Shown here: piece by piece, positions 1-6,552 of the stretch
How positions within the stretch are numbered: the first letter of the stretch is position 1
Layout of the letters: the number at the start of each line of letters is the position of its first letter
From: a virus
Direction: 5' to 3' (one strand)
Length of the DNA: 41,299 nucleotides
Virus record (IMG/VR): IMGVR_UViG_3300037329_000042
Location: 1 to 41,299 of that record
Made by a program: the position numbers and the translations under genes
The notes under the pieces: model-generated
Database searches by the model: none
What the model was told of the DNA's origin: nothing
The model's input: only the letters and a program-made list of their open reading frames with translations

Positions 1-138
1 GTTTGCTGTTGTAGATCTATCACTCGCATTTTTTAAATGCCTTATATGGCTTTTTAACCATGTTTTGCTTGCCGTTTTTCTTGCCTGTTTTTTAGCGTTA
101 AAATCATTATAGTTTACGCTTGCGAATGTCATATTCAT
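1..138 (-). CDS. Hypothetical protein, 3' end outside window
   Basis: Open minus-strand frame of 46 codons beginning MNMTFASVNYN and running off the left edge without a stop. Its ATG shares its A with the TAA of the upstream gene (TAATG), the same coupling used by other genes in this cluster, which supports this start. The visible part is rich in Lys, Arg and Ala with no recognisable motif. A second in-frame ATG lies two codons later. Function unknown; incomplete. Confidence 0.55.
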   Translation of the reverse strand, partial: MNMTFASVNYNDFNAKKQARKTASKTWLKSHIRHLKNASDRSTTAN

Positions 139-356
139 TAGTTGATCCTTGCGTTTAAAATGTTGCTTGCGTTCAATGTATCGACCCATACGCCATTTTT
201 TTTGACACTGCACTTAGTTACATAATAGTGATTATGATCACGCATAGAAACGGTTTTATAACCGTTTATTGTTGCGTACCTTTTCGCGCCTTGCATTGTT
301 TTACTAGTATCAAAATGCTCATACTGATCCGTAGTAATTCCGTAAATAATAGTCAT
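138..356 (-). CDS. Small hypothetical protein (72 aa)
   Basis: Not recognised as a named family. The protein starts MTIIYGITTDQ and carries a GAKRYAT segment followed by a basic, aromatic stretch, giving a compact alpha/beta-looking small protein without membrane segment or cysteine motif. It is coupled to both neighbours by one-base TAATG overlaps, so it belongs to one translationally linked run of early-type genes. Function unknown. Confidence 0.7.
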   Translation of the reverse strand: MTIIYGITTDQYEHFDTSKTMQGAKRYATINGYKTVSMRDHNHYYVTKCSVKKNGVWVDTLNASNILNARIN

Positions 357-784
357 TATGCTTGCACCTCATTAATTTTATATTGTGCTGATTTCATCCA
401 TTGTTTTACGACTGAATATAACGGATCGATACTATTAACTTTTTTCAACTGTTTACCATCGTAATAATGAATTAAACAATCGGTTTTTTGTTGTGTGTCA
501 TATTCTAAAGTATGAATATTATTTTCATAACACACTTTTAATAATTCGCTATTGTGAACACTTGAAAATATCACATGAGTGTATCCGTGCGGTTCGCTAA
601 TGACTTTTTTAGCCACTTCTGTGAACTCATTCATAGTGATCATTCTAGTACCGCATTTTCGCGCTATGTGAATAAATGAAGTGTTATCAATAAAACATTT
701 TTTATCAATGTCTAGATCGCTTTTATATTCTTGCACAAAATGATCAACGGCTTTTACTACGGTATCAAAGTTAAAATTATTCAT
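356..784 (-). CDS. Hypothetical protein (142 aa)
   Basis: Unknown protein, probably cytosolic and globular: no signal peptide, no membrane span, mixed charge. It begins one base after the stop of the upstream gene and its own stop overlaps the next start by one base, so the three genes are almost certainly one transcript with coupled translation. No catalytic motif could be assigned. Confidence 0.7.
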   Translation of the reverse strand: MNNFNFDTVVKAVDHFVQEYKSDLDIDKKCFIDNTSFIHIARKCGTRMITMNEFTEVAKKVISEPHGYTHVIFSSVHNSELLKVCYENNIHTLEYDTQQKTDCLIHYYDGKQLKKVNSIDPLYSVVKQWMKSAQYKINEVQA

Positions 785-1315
785 TTATAGATCCTCATTT
801 AATATTAACGCTATGCCGATCCTATATTGATCATTATCATCGGCTTTTAATAAATCATTTTCGTCATAGTCATGTATTCTATTTTCATCAACTAACACTT
901 TAATTATTTGATCCCACCACCAATTTAAACCATCAATATAATGTTGCGTACCATAATCAAAAGTTGGTCTAATTAATTCAGCATTAGCATGTAAAACTAA
1001 TGTATCTTTTATAGTTTGCTGCAAACTATCAGATAGCCATGTTTTCATTTCTTCATAAGTGACGCATTCAAAAATGCATTCCATATCGCGCTTTATTGAA
1101 AACCGGAAAGGGTTTTCCATTTCCCGATCTTCTTCTTTCTCATAGTCGATCCATAACTCAATAATTGAGCTTTCAAAGTTTGCGTGATCGTCCATAAACA
1201 GTATAAATTTTGGCATAGTGTCATTGTGCCATGAATCATCGTTTAACTCAGATAGCCATTTTTGATCTAAATCATCCAATGAGTTTGGGTGTTCTGCTTT
1301 CCATAAATTATTCAT
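785..1315 (-). CDS. Acidic hypothetical protein (176 aa)
   Basis: Strongly acidic throughout (many Asp/Glu, for example DYEKEEDREMENPF and a DYDENDLLKADDNDQ stretch near the C-terminus) with several Trp. No known domain recognised. Acidic small phage proteins can be DNA mimics or inhibitors of host enzymes, but nothing here proves that. It sits directly upstream of the 142-residue gene with no spacer between stop and start. Confidence 0.7.
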   Translation of the reverse strand: MNNLWKAEHPNSLDDLDQKWLSELNDDSWHNDTMPKFILFMDDHANFESSIIELWIDYEKEEDREMENPFRFSIKRDMECIFECVTYEEMKTWLSDSLQQTIKDTLVLHANAELIRPTFDYGTQHYIDGLNWWWDQIIKVLVDENRIHDYDENDLLKADDNDQYRIGIALILNEDL

Positions 1316-1320
1316 AATTG

Positions 1321-1794
1321 CTAACCTTCAAAACTGTTTACATAAATGCGGAAAACATCACCATGGCAATGAGTCATTGTGTGCCATTGATTAACCGATC
1401 CAATGACTAGACCTTGTGATCCGTCTTGACCGTTTATAATGTCATTACATGCTGCAGAACCGCCAACCGGATGATATATTGACTCATTAGTAAAACCTAA
1501 ACAGGCGTTCAACATTGGATCATAGATAGCCATTAAACGCTGATTAGAATCCGGATAAAATACTTCTACCATTTTTAACCTATTGTTTTGATCAATATCA
1601 GCTTTAAAGTTACGGCATAAAAAAAGCGCATTAACAGATCGTTCCATCTTTTCAGAAGGGTATGATCCAACGTTAAAGAATGAATCCTTAAAATAATGCA
1701 ACATACCGATCATATTTATATCTGCGCTGATACTAGTAGAATAGTTCTTCTTTTTGTCGCTGAATATGACTCTTACTGATTGTAATTCTTTCAT
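1321..1794 (-). CDS. Hypothetical protein (157 aa)
   Basis: Unknown protein of mixed composition, starting MKELQSVRVIF. It contains a central Gly/Ala/Ser-rich stretch (PVGGSAACNDI) and a C-terminal segment with His and Cys (WHTMTHCHGDVF) that might bind a metal, though no spacing typical of a known zinc finger is seen. It lies 11 bases downstream of the 164-residue gene and 5 bases upstream of the acidic gene in the same operon. Confidence 0.65.
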   Translation of the reverse strand: MKELQSVRVIFSDKKKNYSTSISADINMIGMLHYFKDSFFNVGSYPSEKMERSVNALFLCRNFKADIDQNNRLKMVEVFYPDSNQRLMAIYDPMLNACLGFTNESIYHPVGGSAACNDIINGQDGSQGLVIGSVNQWHTMTHCHGDVFRIYVNSFEG

Positions 1795-1805
1795 AATATT
1801 AACCC

Positions 1806-2300
1806 TTATTTACAATTTTTTCTGATTGATGCCATTTCGAATATATAATCTTGACCTGCAATGTAATGCCAACGATTGTTAATACATTCTATGCGTTCTA
1901 ACCACCAATTCGGAAACATATTTAAATTATACGTCAAACAGCTTTTAACGCGGTTTTTAGACTTTCTATGCCCACCGACAAGATCAGTTATCTTATCAAT
2001 ATCTTGTTCGCTCAATTCGCGCCAAAAATCATAAGTATTATAAGCCTTGTCTCTTTTTTGACCGTTACATAATTCTCTTAAAGTAAATCGCTGATTAGTC
2101 AATAAAGCATCTTTTTGTCTTTTTGTGCCGTGGTTTTCAACATAATTAAAGACTTCTGATTTGGTACCGTAAAAAATACCGTTTTTATGAGTATTAGGTA
2201 AATTACCTAGCGTTTGAATACTAAAACCATTTTTACCATATAATTCATGTTTAGCTATTTTAAGTATTTTATTGCCGTTTATATCTCTTGATAGTTTCAT
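1806..2300 (-). CDS. Basic hypothetical protein (164 aa)
   Basis: Basic protein with many Lys, Arg and Asn (KNGFSIQTLGNLPNTHKNG; HRKSKNRVKSC), suggesting nucleic acid binding, but no recognised domain. The stop of the preceding 46-residue gene lies only two bases before its ATG. Function unknown. Confidence 0.68.
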   Translation of the reverse strand: MKLSRDINGNKILKIAKHELYGKNGFSIQTLGNLPNTHKNGIFYGTKSEVFNYVENHGTKRQKDALLTNQRFTLRELCNGQKRDKAYNTYDFWRELSEQDIDKITDLVGGHRKSKNRVKSCLTYNLNMFPNWWLERIECINNRWHYIAGQDYIFEMASIRKNCK

Positions 2301-2302
2301 TT

Positions 2303-2443
2303 TTATTGCCCTTTCTGGTTTAATTTAAGTTCACGCTTTAAACGCGCGATACGTTGCTTCATTGCTTTTTTTGGTAGTAATTCACTGCAGACCGTAAACC
2401 CGTTTATATGGATCGGCATTACATAACTATTGATTTTATACAT
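2303..2443 (-). CDS. Small basic hypothetical protein (46 aa)
   Basis: Short reading frame starting MYKINSYVMPI and ending in a Lys/Arg-rich helix (MKQRIARLKRELK). It is preceded by a clear Shine-Dalgarno sequence (AGGAG, eight bases before the ATG), fills the gap between its two neighbours and ends two bases before the next ATG. These features make it a likely real gene. The basic amphipathic C-terminus hints at DNA or RNA contact; function unknown. Confidence 0.65.
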   Translation of the reverse strand: MYKINSYVMPIHINGFTVCSELLPKKAMKQRIARLKRELKLNQKGQ

Positions 2444-2455
2444 TTGTTTTACTCC

Positions 2456-2647
2456 TTATGAAAAATTCACATCACCAAAACGATCAACGTAAACTTCACA
2501 AAAATCATAGATGTAAATTGTGTGGTCCGACTCTTCGCAAAAGTCACATTGTAAACAAGTATCAGTCAACAATTTTGCAACGTCCGGTGTAGCAATGCCA
2601 TTACAGTTTAAAGCGTAAACTGCTTTTATCAGAGATTGTCTATTCAT
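2456..2647 (-). CDS. Small Cys-containing hypothetical protein (63 aa)
   Basis: First gene of the left minus-strand operon. Its middle has CLQCDFCEESD plus a later Cys, so a small metal site is possible but not established. The Shine-Dalgarno sequence is weak. Upstream, on the minus strand, lie a candidate promoter (2680-2708) and a repeat array (2735-2787), consistent with this gene leading the operon. Function unknown. Confidence 0.62.
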   Translation of the reverse strand: MNRQSLIKAVYALNCNGIATPDVAKLLTDTCLQCDFCEESDHTIYIYDFCEVYVDRFGDVNFS

Positions 2648-2679
2648 TTTTTTTGCGTCCGTTTTGTTTCGATAGGTTT

Positions 2680-2708
2680 AATATATAGATCTATAGTCGC
2701 ATTGTCTA
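2680..2708 (-). promoter_or_regulatory. Candidate promoter for the left operon
   Basis: On the minus strand TAGACA (2708-2703) and TATATT (2685-2680) are separated by 17 bases, about 35 bases upstream of the first gene (ATG at 2647). The -35 box is a partial match to the sigma-70 consensus. Placement fits, but the prediction rests on sequence alone. Confidence 0.38.
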
Positions 2709-2734
2709 CAACTATTTTATATTTATTTTATGTA

Positions 2735-2787
2735 TATAGATGTTTTGACGTTTGTATAGATGTTTTGACGTTTGTAGACTTTTTGAC
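2735..2787. repeat. 20-bp direct repeat, two full copies and a degenerate third
   Basis: The unit TATAGATGTTTTGACGTTTG is repeated exactly with a 20-base period (2735-2774). A weaker third copy (TAGACTTTTTGAC) follows about 18 bases on. About two helical turns per unit places each copy on the same face of DNA, as for iterons or repressor sites. Confidence 0.7.
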
Positions 2788-2844
2788 TTCACGCTTATTT
2801 TGACCCTCCTTTATTATCTAACCAATACCAAAATAAAACCAGAT

Positions 2845-2900
2845 CGATGATTCGATGATTCGATGATTCGATAACTCGATTGATTCGATAACTCGATTTA
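2845..2900. repeat. 8-bp tandem repeat (CGATGATT/CGATAACT)
   Basis: Three exact CGATGATT units (2845-2868) followed by CGATAACT, CGATTGATT, CGATAACT and a partial unit. A simple-sequence tract that probably varies in length between isolates. Confidence 0.75.
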
Positions 2901-3056
2901 TTGAATAATTGGCAATCGGTCTACAAGCCGCGTCACGCATGACTATAAACGAATGCGGTTTGTCAATTGTACAAAAAACGACCGATAATTTTTGGTGCTA
3001 AGTAATTGATTTATAACGATTTGATGATTTTACCGAAAAAAGTCAATAAAATCAAA

Positions 3057-3277
3057 GACCCCCCACTGGATCGACTAGTAAGTTCTTGATTTCATTGAAT
3101 ATTATGATTTGACCGGATTTATGCGTTTTTTGCTACACCCCCCACTGGATCGTTTGAGAGTCATCCAGGTGCCAGGCAGCAACCCAGGTGCTAGGCAGCA
3201 ATCCAGGTGATCGACTAAAAAATTTGCTAGACCCTCCACTGGATCGTTTGAGATTTGCTAGACCCCCTACTGGATCG
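3057..3277. repeat. Four dispersed copies of GACCCCCCACTGGATCG
   Basis: Copies at about 3057-3073, 3136-3152, 3230-3246 and 3261-3277, all in the same orientation, with one or two changes each. Copies 2 and 3 are followed by TTTGAGA and copies 3 and 4 are preceded by ATTTGCTAGA, so the last two form a 31-bp tandem unit. The fourth copy ends just before the HNH stop codon, where CCCCTA and TAGGGG can pair. Possible protein-binding or packaging-related sites; role unknown. Confidence 0.75.
3165..3210. repeat. 19-bp tandem repeat (CCAGGTGCCAGGCAGCAA)
   Basis: Two and a half units with a 19-base period starting at 3165, 3184 and 3203, lying between copies 2 and 3 of the ACTGGATCG repeat. Its G+C content is clearly higher than the surrounding DNA. 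Confidence 0.7.
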
Positions 3278-3279
3278 TG

Positions 3280-3687
3280 CTAGGGGAAGTCAGACATTTT
3301 AGTTACTGCAGGTTTGTTGCGTTTGGCTTTCTCTTCACCTGTTTTTACATTGTGGTGTCGTGGACAAAGAGATTGTAGGTTGCTCATGTCATATGGATCT
3401 GAACCATCAGCTATTTCTAGGATGTGATCAACTACATTGGCAAGGGTAGATTGGTTGTATTTAAGACACCGCACACAGAGTGGGTTTCTCAATAAGTGTA
3501 CCCGTCTTATTTTTCGCCACTTCGCAGTATTGTAGATGTTTCTACCACGGTGATCAATGTGGTGAGTGTATTTAGACCTACCCGCTTGAGTTTGGACCGT
3601 CTTATGTTTTGTACACCTGGGGCTGGTCTTACTACCGTCATGCTCAACAGCAATATTACAGCCACCAAATGTACATAGGCGCTTCAT
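3280..3687 (-). CDS. HNH endonuclease
   Basis: A 135-residue HNH-family nuclease, which cuts DNA through a metal-bound beta-beta-alpha site. Visible elements are the zinc pair CVRC (71-74), the catalytic VVDHI (His 88), then NLQSLCPRHHN (103-113) supplying Asn, the second Cys pair and the final His. An extra N-terminal set (Cys 5, 10, 25 and His 28) may bind another zinc. In HK97-like phages a free-standing HNH protein commonly sits near the terminase genes and helps packaging. Here no terminase is in view, so the packaging role is inference. It overlaps the preceding gene by TAATG and ends inside a repeat-rich region. Confidence 0.88.
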   Translation of the reverse strand: MKRLCTFGGCNIAVEHDGSKTSPRCTKHKTVQTQAGRSKYTHHIDHRGRNIYNTAKWRKIRRVHLLRNPLCVRCLKYNQSTLANVVDHILEIADGSDPYDMSNLQSLCPRHHNVKTGEEKAKRNKPAVTKMSDFP

Positions 3688-3947
3688 TATACTTTGGGTG
3701 CTTCAACTGCAGGTTTTACCGGTGCCTTTACTGCTTCAACTGGCGCTACTTCTTTCTTATCTGATTTAGGTTTGCCTAGTTTCGTATCAGGAACCACCGG
3801 CAACTCAAACTTTTTAGCTGGCACAATTTCTGCGACTTCACCTTCTAACACTTCATAAAGATCAGCATTGGCTGCATAGTACTTTTGACTAACGATAAGT
3901 TCTTTACCTGACTTCTTTACTTTGACTCTCAATTCATGATCTAACAT
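3687..3947 (-). CDS. Small Lys/Pro/Ala-rich protein (86 aa)
   Basis: Starts MLDHELRVKVKKSGKEL. This ATG is chosen over an upstream one at 3989 because AGGAG stands nine bases before it. The N-terminal half looks like a small beta-domain; the C-terminal half is a low-complexity Lys/Pro/Ala/Val tail likely to be disordered. It is coupled to the HNH gene by TAATG. Such proteins are found near phage packaging genes but have no known function. Confidence 0.7.
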   Translation of the reverse strand: MLDHELRVKVKKSGKELIVSQKYYAANADLYEVLEGEVAEIVPAKKFELPVVPDTKLGKPKSDKKEVAPVEAVKAPVKPAVEAPKV

Positions 3948-4015
3948 GTGTTTGTTCTCCTGTGTTAACACCTCACAATAATACACCAACCATGCGACTA
4001 TGCAAATATCTATTG

Positions 4016-4043
4016 TTTATACCTTTTAACATATATATAACAA
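4016..4043 (-). promoter_or_regulatory. Candidate promoter for the HNH operon
   Basis: Minus-strand TTGTTA (4043-4038) and TATAAA (4021-4016) are separated by 16 bases, about 70 bases upstream of the 86-residue gene. The outermost 12-mer repeat copy (4050-4060) lies seven bases upstream of the -35 box, so a protein bound there could contact or block polymerase. Confidence 0.42.
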
Positions 4044-4049
4044 ACTGTA

Positions 4050-4528
4050 CGTCCTAGTACAGTTAAAAGTGCTTAAATTAGCAAACCAACATGGTTCTAG
4101 GGCTACATCAAATCCGTCCGAGTACGGTCCTAATCCGTCCGAGTATACTAGGACGTAATTTTTTTAACGATAACAATAACTTACAACCAAAAAAACCCAT
4201 CCGTCCCAGAATATCGCGACTCTCTGAAACTTTCTAAATATATCTGACATATTATAACTACTACATATACTATTAATAGACAGTTTAACTATATATATTA
4301 TTTAGCTAGATACATAGTCTATACTATAATAAATATTAACTATAATCTGAAAAAGTTGTCCTATAAGTCTAAGATCCTAGGACGGATGCTCTACAGGCTA
4401 TATGGTTAAAAGGATACAGCCGTCCTAGTACAAAAAACGTACTTGGACGGGAAACCTATCAAATTCTCTGTAGACCATATACACCAACACATACAGCCGT
4501 CCTAGTATTCTGGGACGTACTCGGACGG
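4050..4528. repeat. Array of about eleven 12-mers, CCGTCCNAGTAC
   Basis: In the gap between divergent operons (3948-4644) the 12-mer recurs in both orientations. Plus-strand copies are at 4050-4060, 4114-4125, 4135-4146, 4201-4212, 4420-4431 and 4497-4508. Minus-strand copies are at about 4143-4155, 4377-4385, 4439-4450, 4507-4517 and 4517-4528. The seventh base varies (T, G, C, A) while the GTCC core is fixed. Some copies form inverted pairs: 4420-4450 gives a stem of 12 bases with one mismatch. The spacing and conserved core suggest binding sites of a single protein, as operators or origin iterons. Confidence 0.8.
4213..4370. other. Very A+T-rich core inside the 12-mer array
   Basis: About 160 bases with almost no G+C runs, free of 12-mer copies and of reading frames, flanked on both sides by array copies. 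The arrangement resembles a DNA-unwinding element beside iterons, but could equally be a promoter-rich spacer. Confidence 0.45.
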
Positions 4529-4584
4529 ATTTAAAACTAGCAGCTTATACACATCCATACCTATAAAAATACCAAACATACAAG

Positions 4585-4613
4585 GTGACAAACAGGTTTA
4601 AATATATCATAAT
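4585..4613 (+). promoter_or_regulatory. Candidate promoter for the phosphatase/receiver cassette
   Basis: GTGACA (4585-4590) and CATAAT (4608-4613) are separated by 17 bases, leaving a leader of about 25 bases before the ATG at 4645 with AAAGG as ribosome site. A second TATAAT at 4622-4627 lacks a matching -35 box. The nearest 12-mer copy ends 57 bases upstream. Confidence 0.5.
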
Positions 4614-4644
4614 ATTACTTTTATAATAAAACAAAGGCTTACAC

Positions 4645-5142
4645 ATGAAAATAATAGTAGATTTAGACGGGACATTGTTTGACAACAGAGCTAGGGCACA
4701 TTTAATACCACCAACAGACAAACAGTGGTCAACTGCAGCGTGGAAACCTTTTAATGAAGCATGTCTCATATATGATAAACCAATACTTCACGTTATCGCA
4801 CAAGTCAAAGCATTGTATTGGGGTATACCAGGACCATCCAAGCAGCTAATATTCTTAACCAGTCGAGGGGAAGACGCCGAACCACAAACCAAAGAACAAT
4901 TAGTAATACACTTCCCTAAACATGTATTTCAACGACAAAGATTAATAATGCGACAAATGGATTGTAACCATTTACCTGTAGAGTTTAAAGACAGGATGTT
5001 GGAACGTATTGTTAAACCGGAAGATAATGGTATAGCGATACTGTTTGACGATCATCCTGGGATCATTGAAATGGTCAAAATCAACTACCCACGGATAATA
5101 GCGGTTCAGGTTGACAGTTATTGTTCAAGTCTACAGAAATGA
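4645..5142 (+). CDS. HAD-superfamily phosphatase
   Basis: A 165-residue haloacid dehalogenase fold protein with all four motifs intact: DLDGT (6-10, nucleophile Asp 6 and acid/base Asp 8), LTSR (71-74), Lys 115 and FDDH (134-137, metal ligands). The small size without a large cap is like the 3'-phosphatase part of phage polynucleotide kinases and phage nucleotidases, so a nucleic-acid end or nucleotide substrate is likely but unproven. It is the first gene of a plus-strand cassette whose other members are a membrane coiled-coil protein and a receiver domain, placed just after the 12-mer control region. A protein-phosphate substrate in that cassette is only a speculation. Confidence 0.82.
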   Translation: MKIIVDLDGTLFDNRARAHLIPPTDKQWSTAAWKPFNEACLIYDKPILHVIAQVKALYWGIPGPSKQLIFLTSRGEDAEPQTKEQLVIHFPKHVFQRQRLIMRQMDCNHLPVEFKDRMLERIVKPEDNGIAILFDDHPGIIEMVKINYPRIIAVQVDSYCSSLQK

Positions 5143-5204
5143 CTTAGACCATAGTTTAAAAAGCTGATACCATTCAATAAAATAACAACGATGGATGGTA
5201 TCTA

Positions 5205-5525
5205 GTGTTTGGCCTTGAAAACAACGAAGTGTTTAAATATTTATGGGCCTTAGTCATTATACCCATAGGTTTTTGGATCAATAACATACTCACAGAACGA
5301 AAGTTAGCAAAGAAACGTACATCACAGACAATGACCAAGGCAGAGATAAAAGAACTCATTGCTGAATTAGAAAAGACAATCAACGAAAAAATTGATAAAG
5401 TCGTAAAAGACCAAGAAGAACTTGAAGCAGATTTCAAAGTGATTAACAGGGATTTTATGAAGTTTGTTGATACTTTCTATTCCAAGTTAACCGAAATTAC
5501 ATTAAAGATATTGGGGAAACAATGA
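5205..5525 (+). CDS. Single-span membrane protein with coiled coil (106 aa)
   Basis: One N-terminal membrane span (about residues 11-30, LWALVIIPIGFWINNIL) followed by basic residues and a long charged helix (about 45-85) with heptad-like Leu/Ile spacing, likely a coiled coil. The start is GTG at 5205: an in-frame stop just upstream rules out an earlier start. The layout resembles XhlA-like or inner-spanin-like phage proteins, but there is no lysis gene beside it. Instead it overlaps the receiver-domain gene by ATGA, so the two products are made together and may interact at the membrane (inference). Confidence 0.68.
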   Translation: MFGLENNEVFKYLWALVIIPIGFWINNILTERKLAKKRTSQTMTKAEIKELIAELEKTINEKIDKVVKDQEELEADFKVINRDFMKFVDTFYSKLTEITLKILGKQ

Positions 5526-6013
5526 GACGTTTACGAGTGTTACTGGTAGGTATTGGCGGTGGTTCTATGTCTGTCGTCTGTGATGCCTTGTTGCATTCAG
5601 GTATCGAGTTTAGAAAGGTCAATGATAGCGATCTTGCACTACCTCTGATAAAAGAGTACGAACCTAGTATAATCATCATGGATATTAAATCGCCACAGAT
5701 AGCAGATAACCATCTTTATAAACAGGTAAGGTCCAATCCTGAAACTGAAAACATACAGTTCATTTGCCTATCTGCAGACGATAACGTGAAAGATGTTATG
5801 ACCGGCGTAAAACTAATGGTGGTAGATTTCATTGAAAAACCAATAGCAATACAGACGCTACTTGACCACATTATGATCCTCGATTTTTCCGCAAGCATCA
5901 CACAAGAACTTAAAGGGTTTGAAACCAACGTAAAATTAATGTGCGCTAAATATAATGTTGACAAGCATCAGTCAACTAAGTATTCTAAACATTCCAACAA
6001 CCTACTGTCCTAG
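5522..6013 (+). CDS. Orphan response-regulator receiver (REC-like) domain
   Basis: A receiver-fold protein of 163 residues. It has the beta-3 phospho-acceptor in IIIMDIKSP (Asp 54), the beta-4 switch residue in CLSAD (Ser 84) and the beta-5 FIEKP (Lys 106, Pro 107). The acidic pair that normally follows beta-1 and binds magnesium is missing: the segment reads VLLVGIGGGS. It is therefore either a degenerate pseudo-receiver or one that works without normal metal binding. No output domain follows; the C-terminal 40 residues are polar and Lys/Ser/Asn-rich. A phage receiver could titrate or mimic a host two-component regulator. It is the last gene of the cassette and is followed by a terminator. 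Confidence 0.78.
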   Translation: MRRLRVLLVGIGGGSMSVVCDALLHSGIEFRKVNDSDLALPLIKEYEPSIIIMDIKSPQIADNHLYKQVRSNPETENIQFICLSADDNVKDVMTGVKLMVVDFIEKPIAIQTLLDHIMILDFSASITQELKGFETNVKLMCAKYNVDKHQSTKYSKHSNNLLS

Positions 6014-6040
6014 TTTTTTGGTGTGATTGTAAATCCTTTT

Positions 6041-6068
6041 AGCCACTTTTTATAGGTGGCTTTTTTTT
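6041..6068 (+). terminator. Rho-independent terminator
   Basis: Perfect AGCCAC/GTGGCT stem (6041-6046 with 6056-6061) with a nine-base loop, followed by an eight-T run, 28 bases after the receiver gene. It ends the 4645-6013 cassette. Confidence 0.85.
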
Positions 6069-6116
6069 GCCCGATGATTAATACTGTATAAGTAATAAAC
6101 AACTGAGCATACACCC

Positions 6117-6548
6117 ATGGATCGTTTAAGATCATACATTTTTGTTGCACTGATTGGTGTCAATTGGGGAACCTTGATATTAATGTCAATACCTCTACTA
6201 TGCGTAGCATACATTACTGACCAGTTTTTAGTTAAAATACGCTGGCAATATTCAATACTGATCGCACAAGACCACTACGTCCACGCTATAATGGGCGGTC
6301 ATCACTTAACAACCATATCATCGATGTTAGGCCACCTGCAGTTAAACGGTAGCACCACAGGCGATATAGCGGCTAAGTTCGTCAATTGGTTATTCAAGAC
6401 AGCTATCAACCAGGATGATCATTGTCTGGTGTCCATGGAAGAAAGCGATATATTTACGTTCAGTGCTAGACGTGCAATATTAGGTTCATTAATATACTAT
6501 TCATCTGTATACTGGTCCTTTCAACTTGTCACATACTTATTGAGGTAA
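6117..6548 (+). CDS. Conserved phage membrane protein
   Basis: A protein of 143 residues with hydrophobic segments near the N-terminus (about 7-35) and C-terminus (about 120-142). The middle follows a pattern widespread in phage proteins of unknown function: a GG motif, then TISSMLG (about 66-72), then a DHCLVSMEE segment (about 101-109). That family is often found beside lysis or late genes, but its job is not established. Here it begins the block that leads into the adhesin genes, after the terminator of the previous cassette. Confidence 0.72.
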   Translation: MDRLRSYIFVALIGVNWGTLILMSIPLLCVAYITDQFLVKIRWQYSILIAQDHYVHAIMGGHHLTTISSMLGHLQLNGSTTGDIAAKFVNWLFKTAINQDDHCLVSMEESDIFTFSARRAILGSLIYYSSVYWSFQLVTYLLR

Positions 6549-6552
6549 TACC

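Larger units (their letters stand above)
2648..3279. other. Non-coding region with four repeat arrays
   Basis: About 630 bases between the HNH gene and the left operon without a convincing reading frame. It holds, in order, a 20-bp iteron-like array, an 8-bp tandem array, four dispersed copies of a 17-mer ending ACTGGATCG, and a 19-bp tandem array. Such repeat-dense gaps in phages can be replication origins, packaging sites or recombination scars. Nothing in the sequence decides between these. Confidence 0.6.

Noticed and set aside
3057-3277. CRISPR array
   Set aside because: Copies are irregularly spaced, without uniform spacers, and no cas genes are present.
3948-3989. Longer N-terminus for the 86-residue protein
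   Set aside because: The upstream ATG has no ribosome site, while the internal ATG at 3947 follows AGGAG at a normal distance.
5205-5525. Inner spanin or holin
   Set aside because: Only one span with a coiled coil, no lipoprotein or endolysin partner beside it; context is the receiver cassette.
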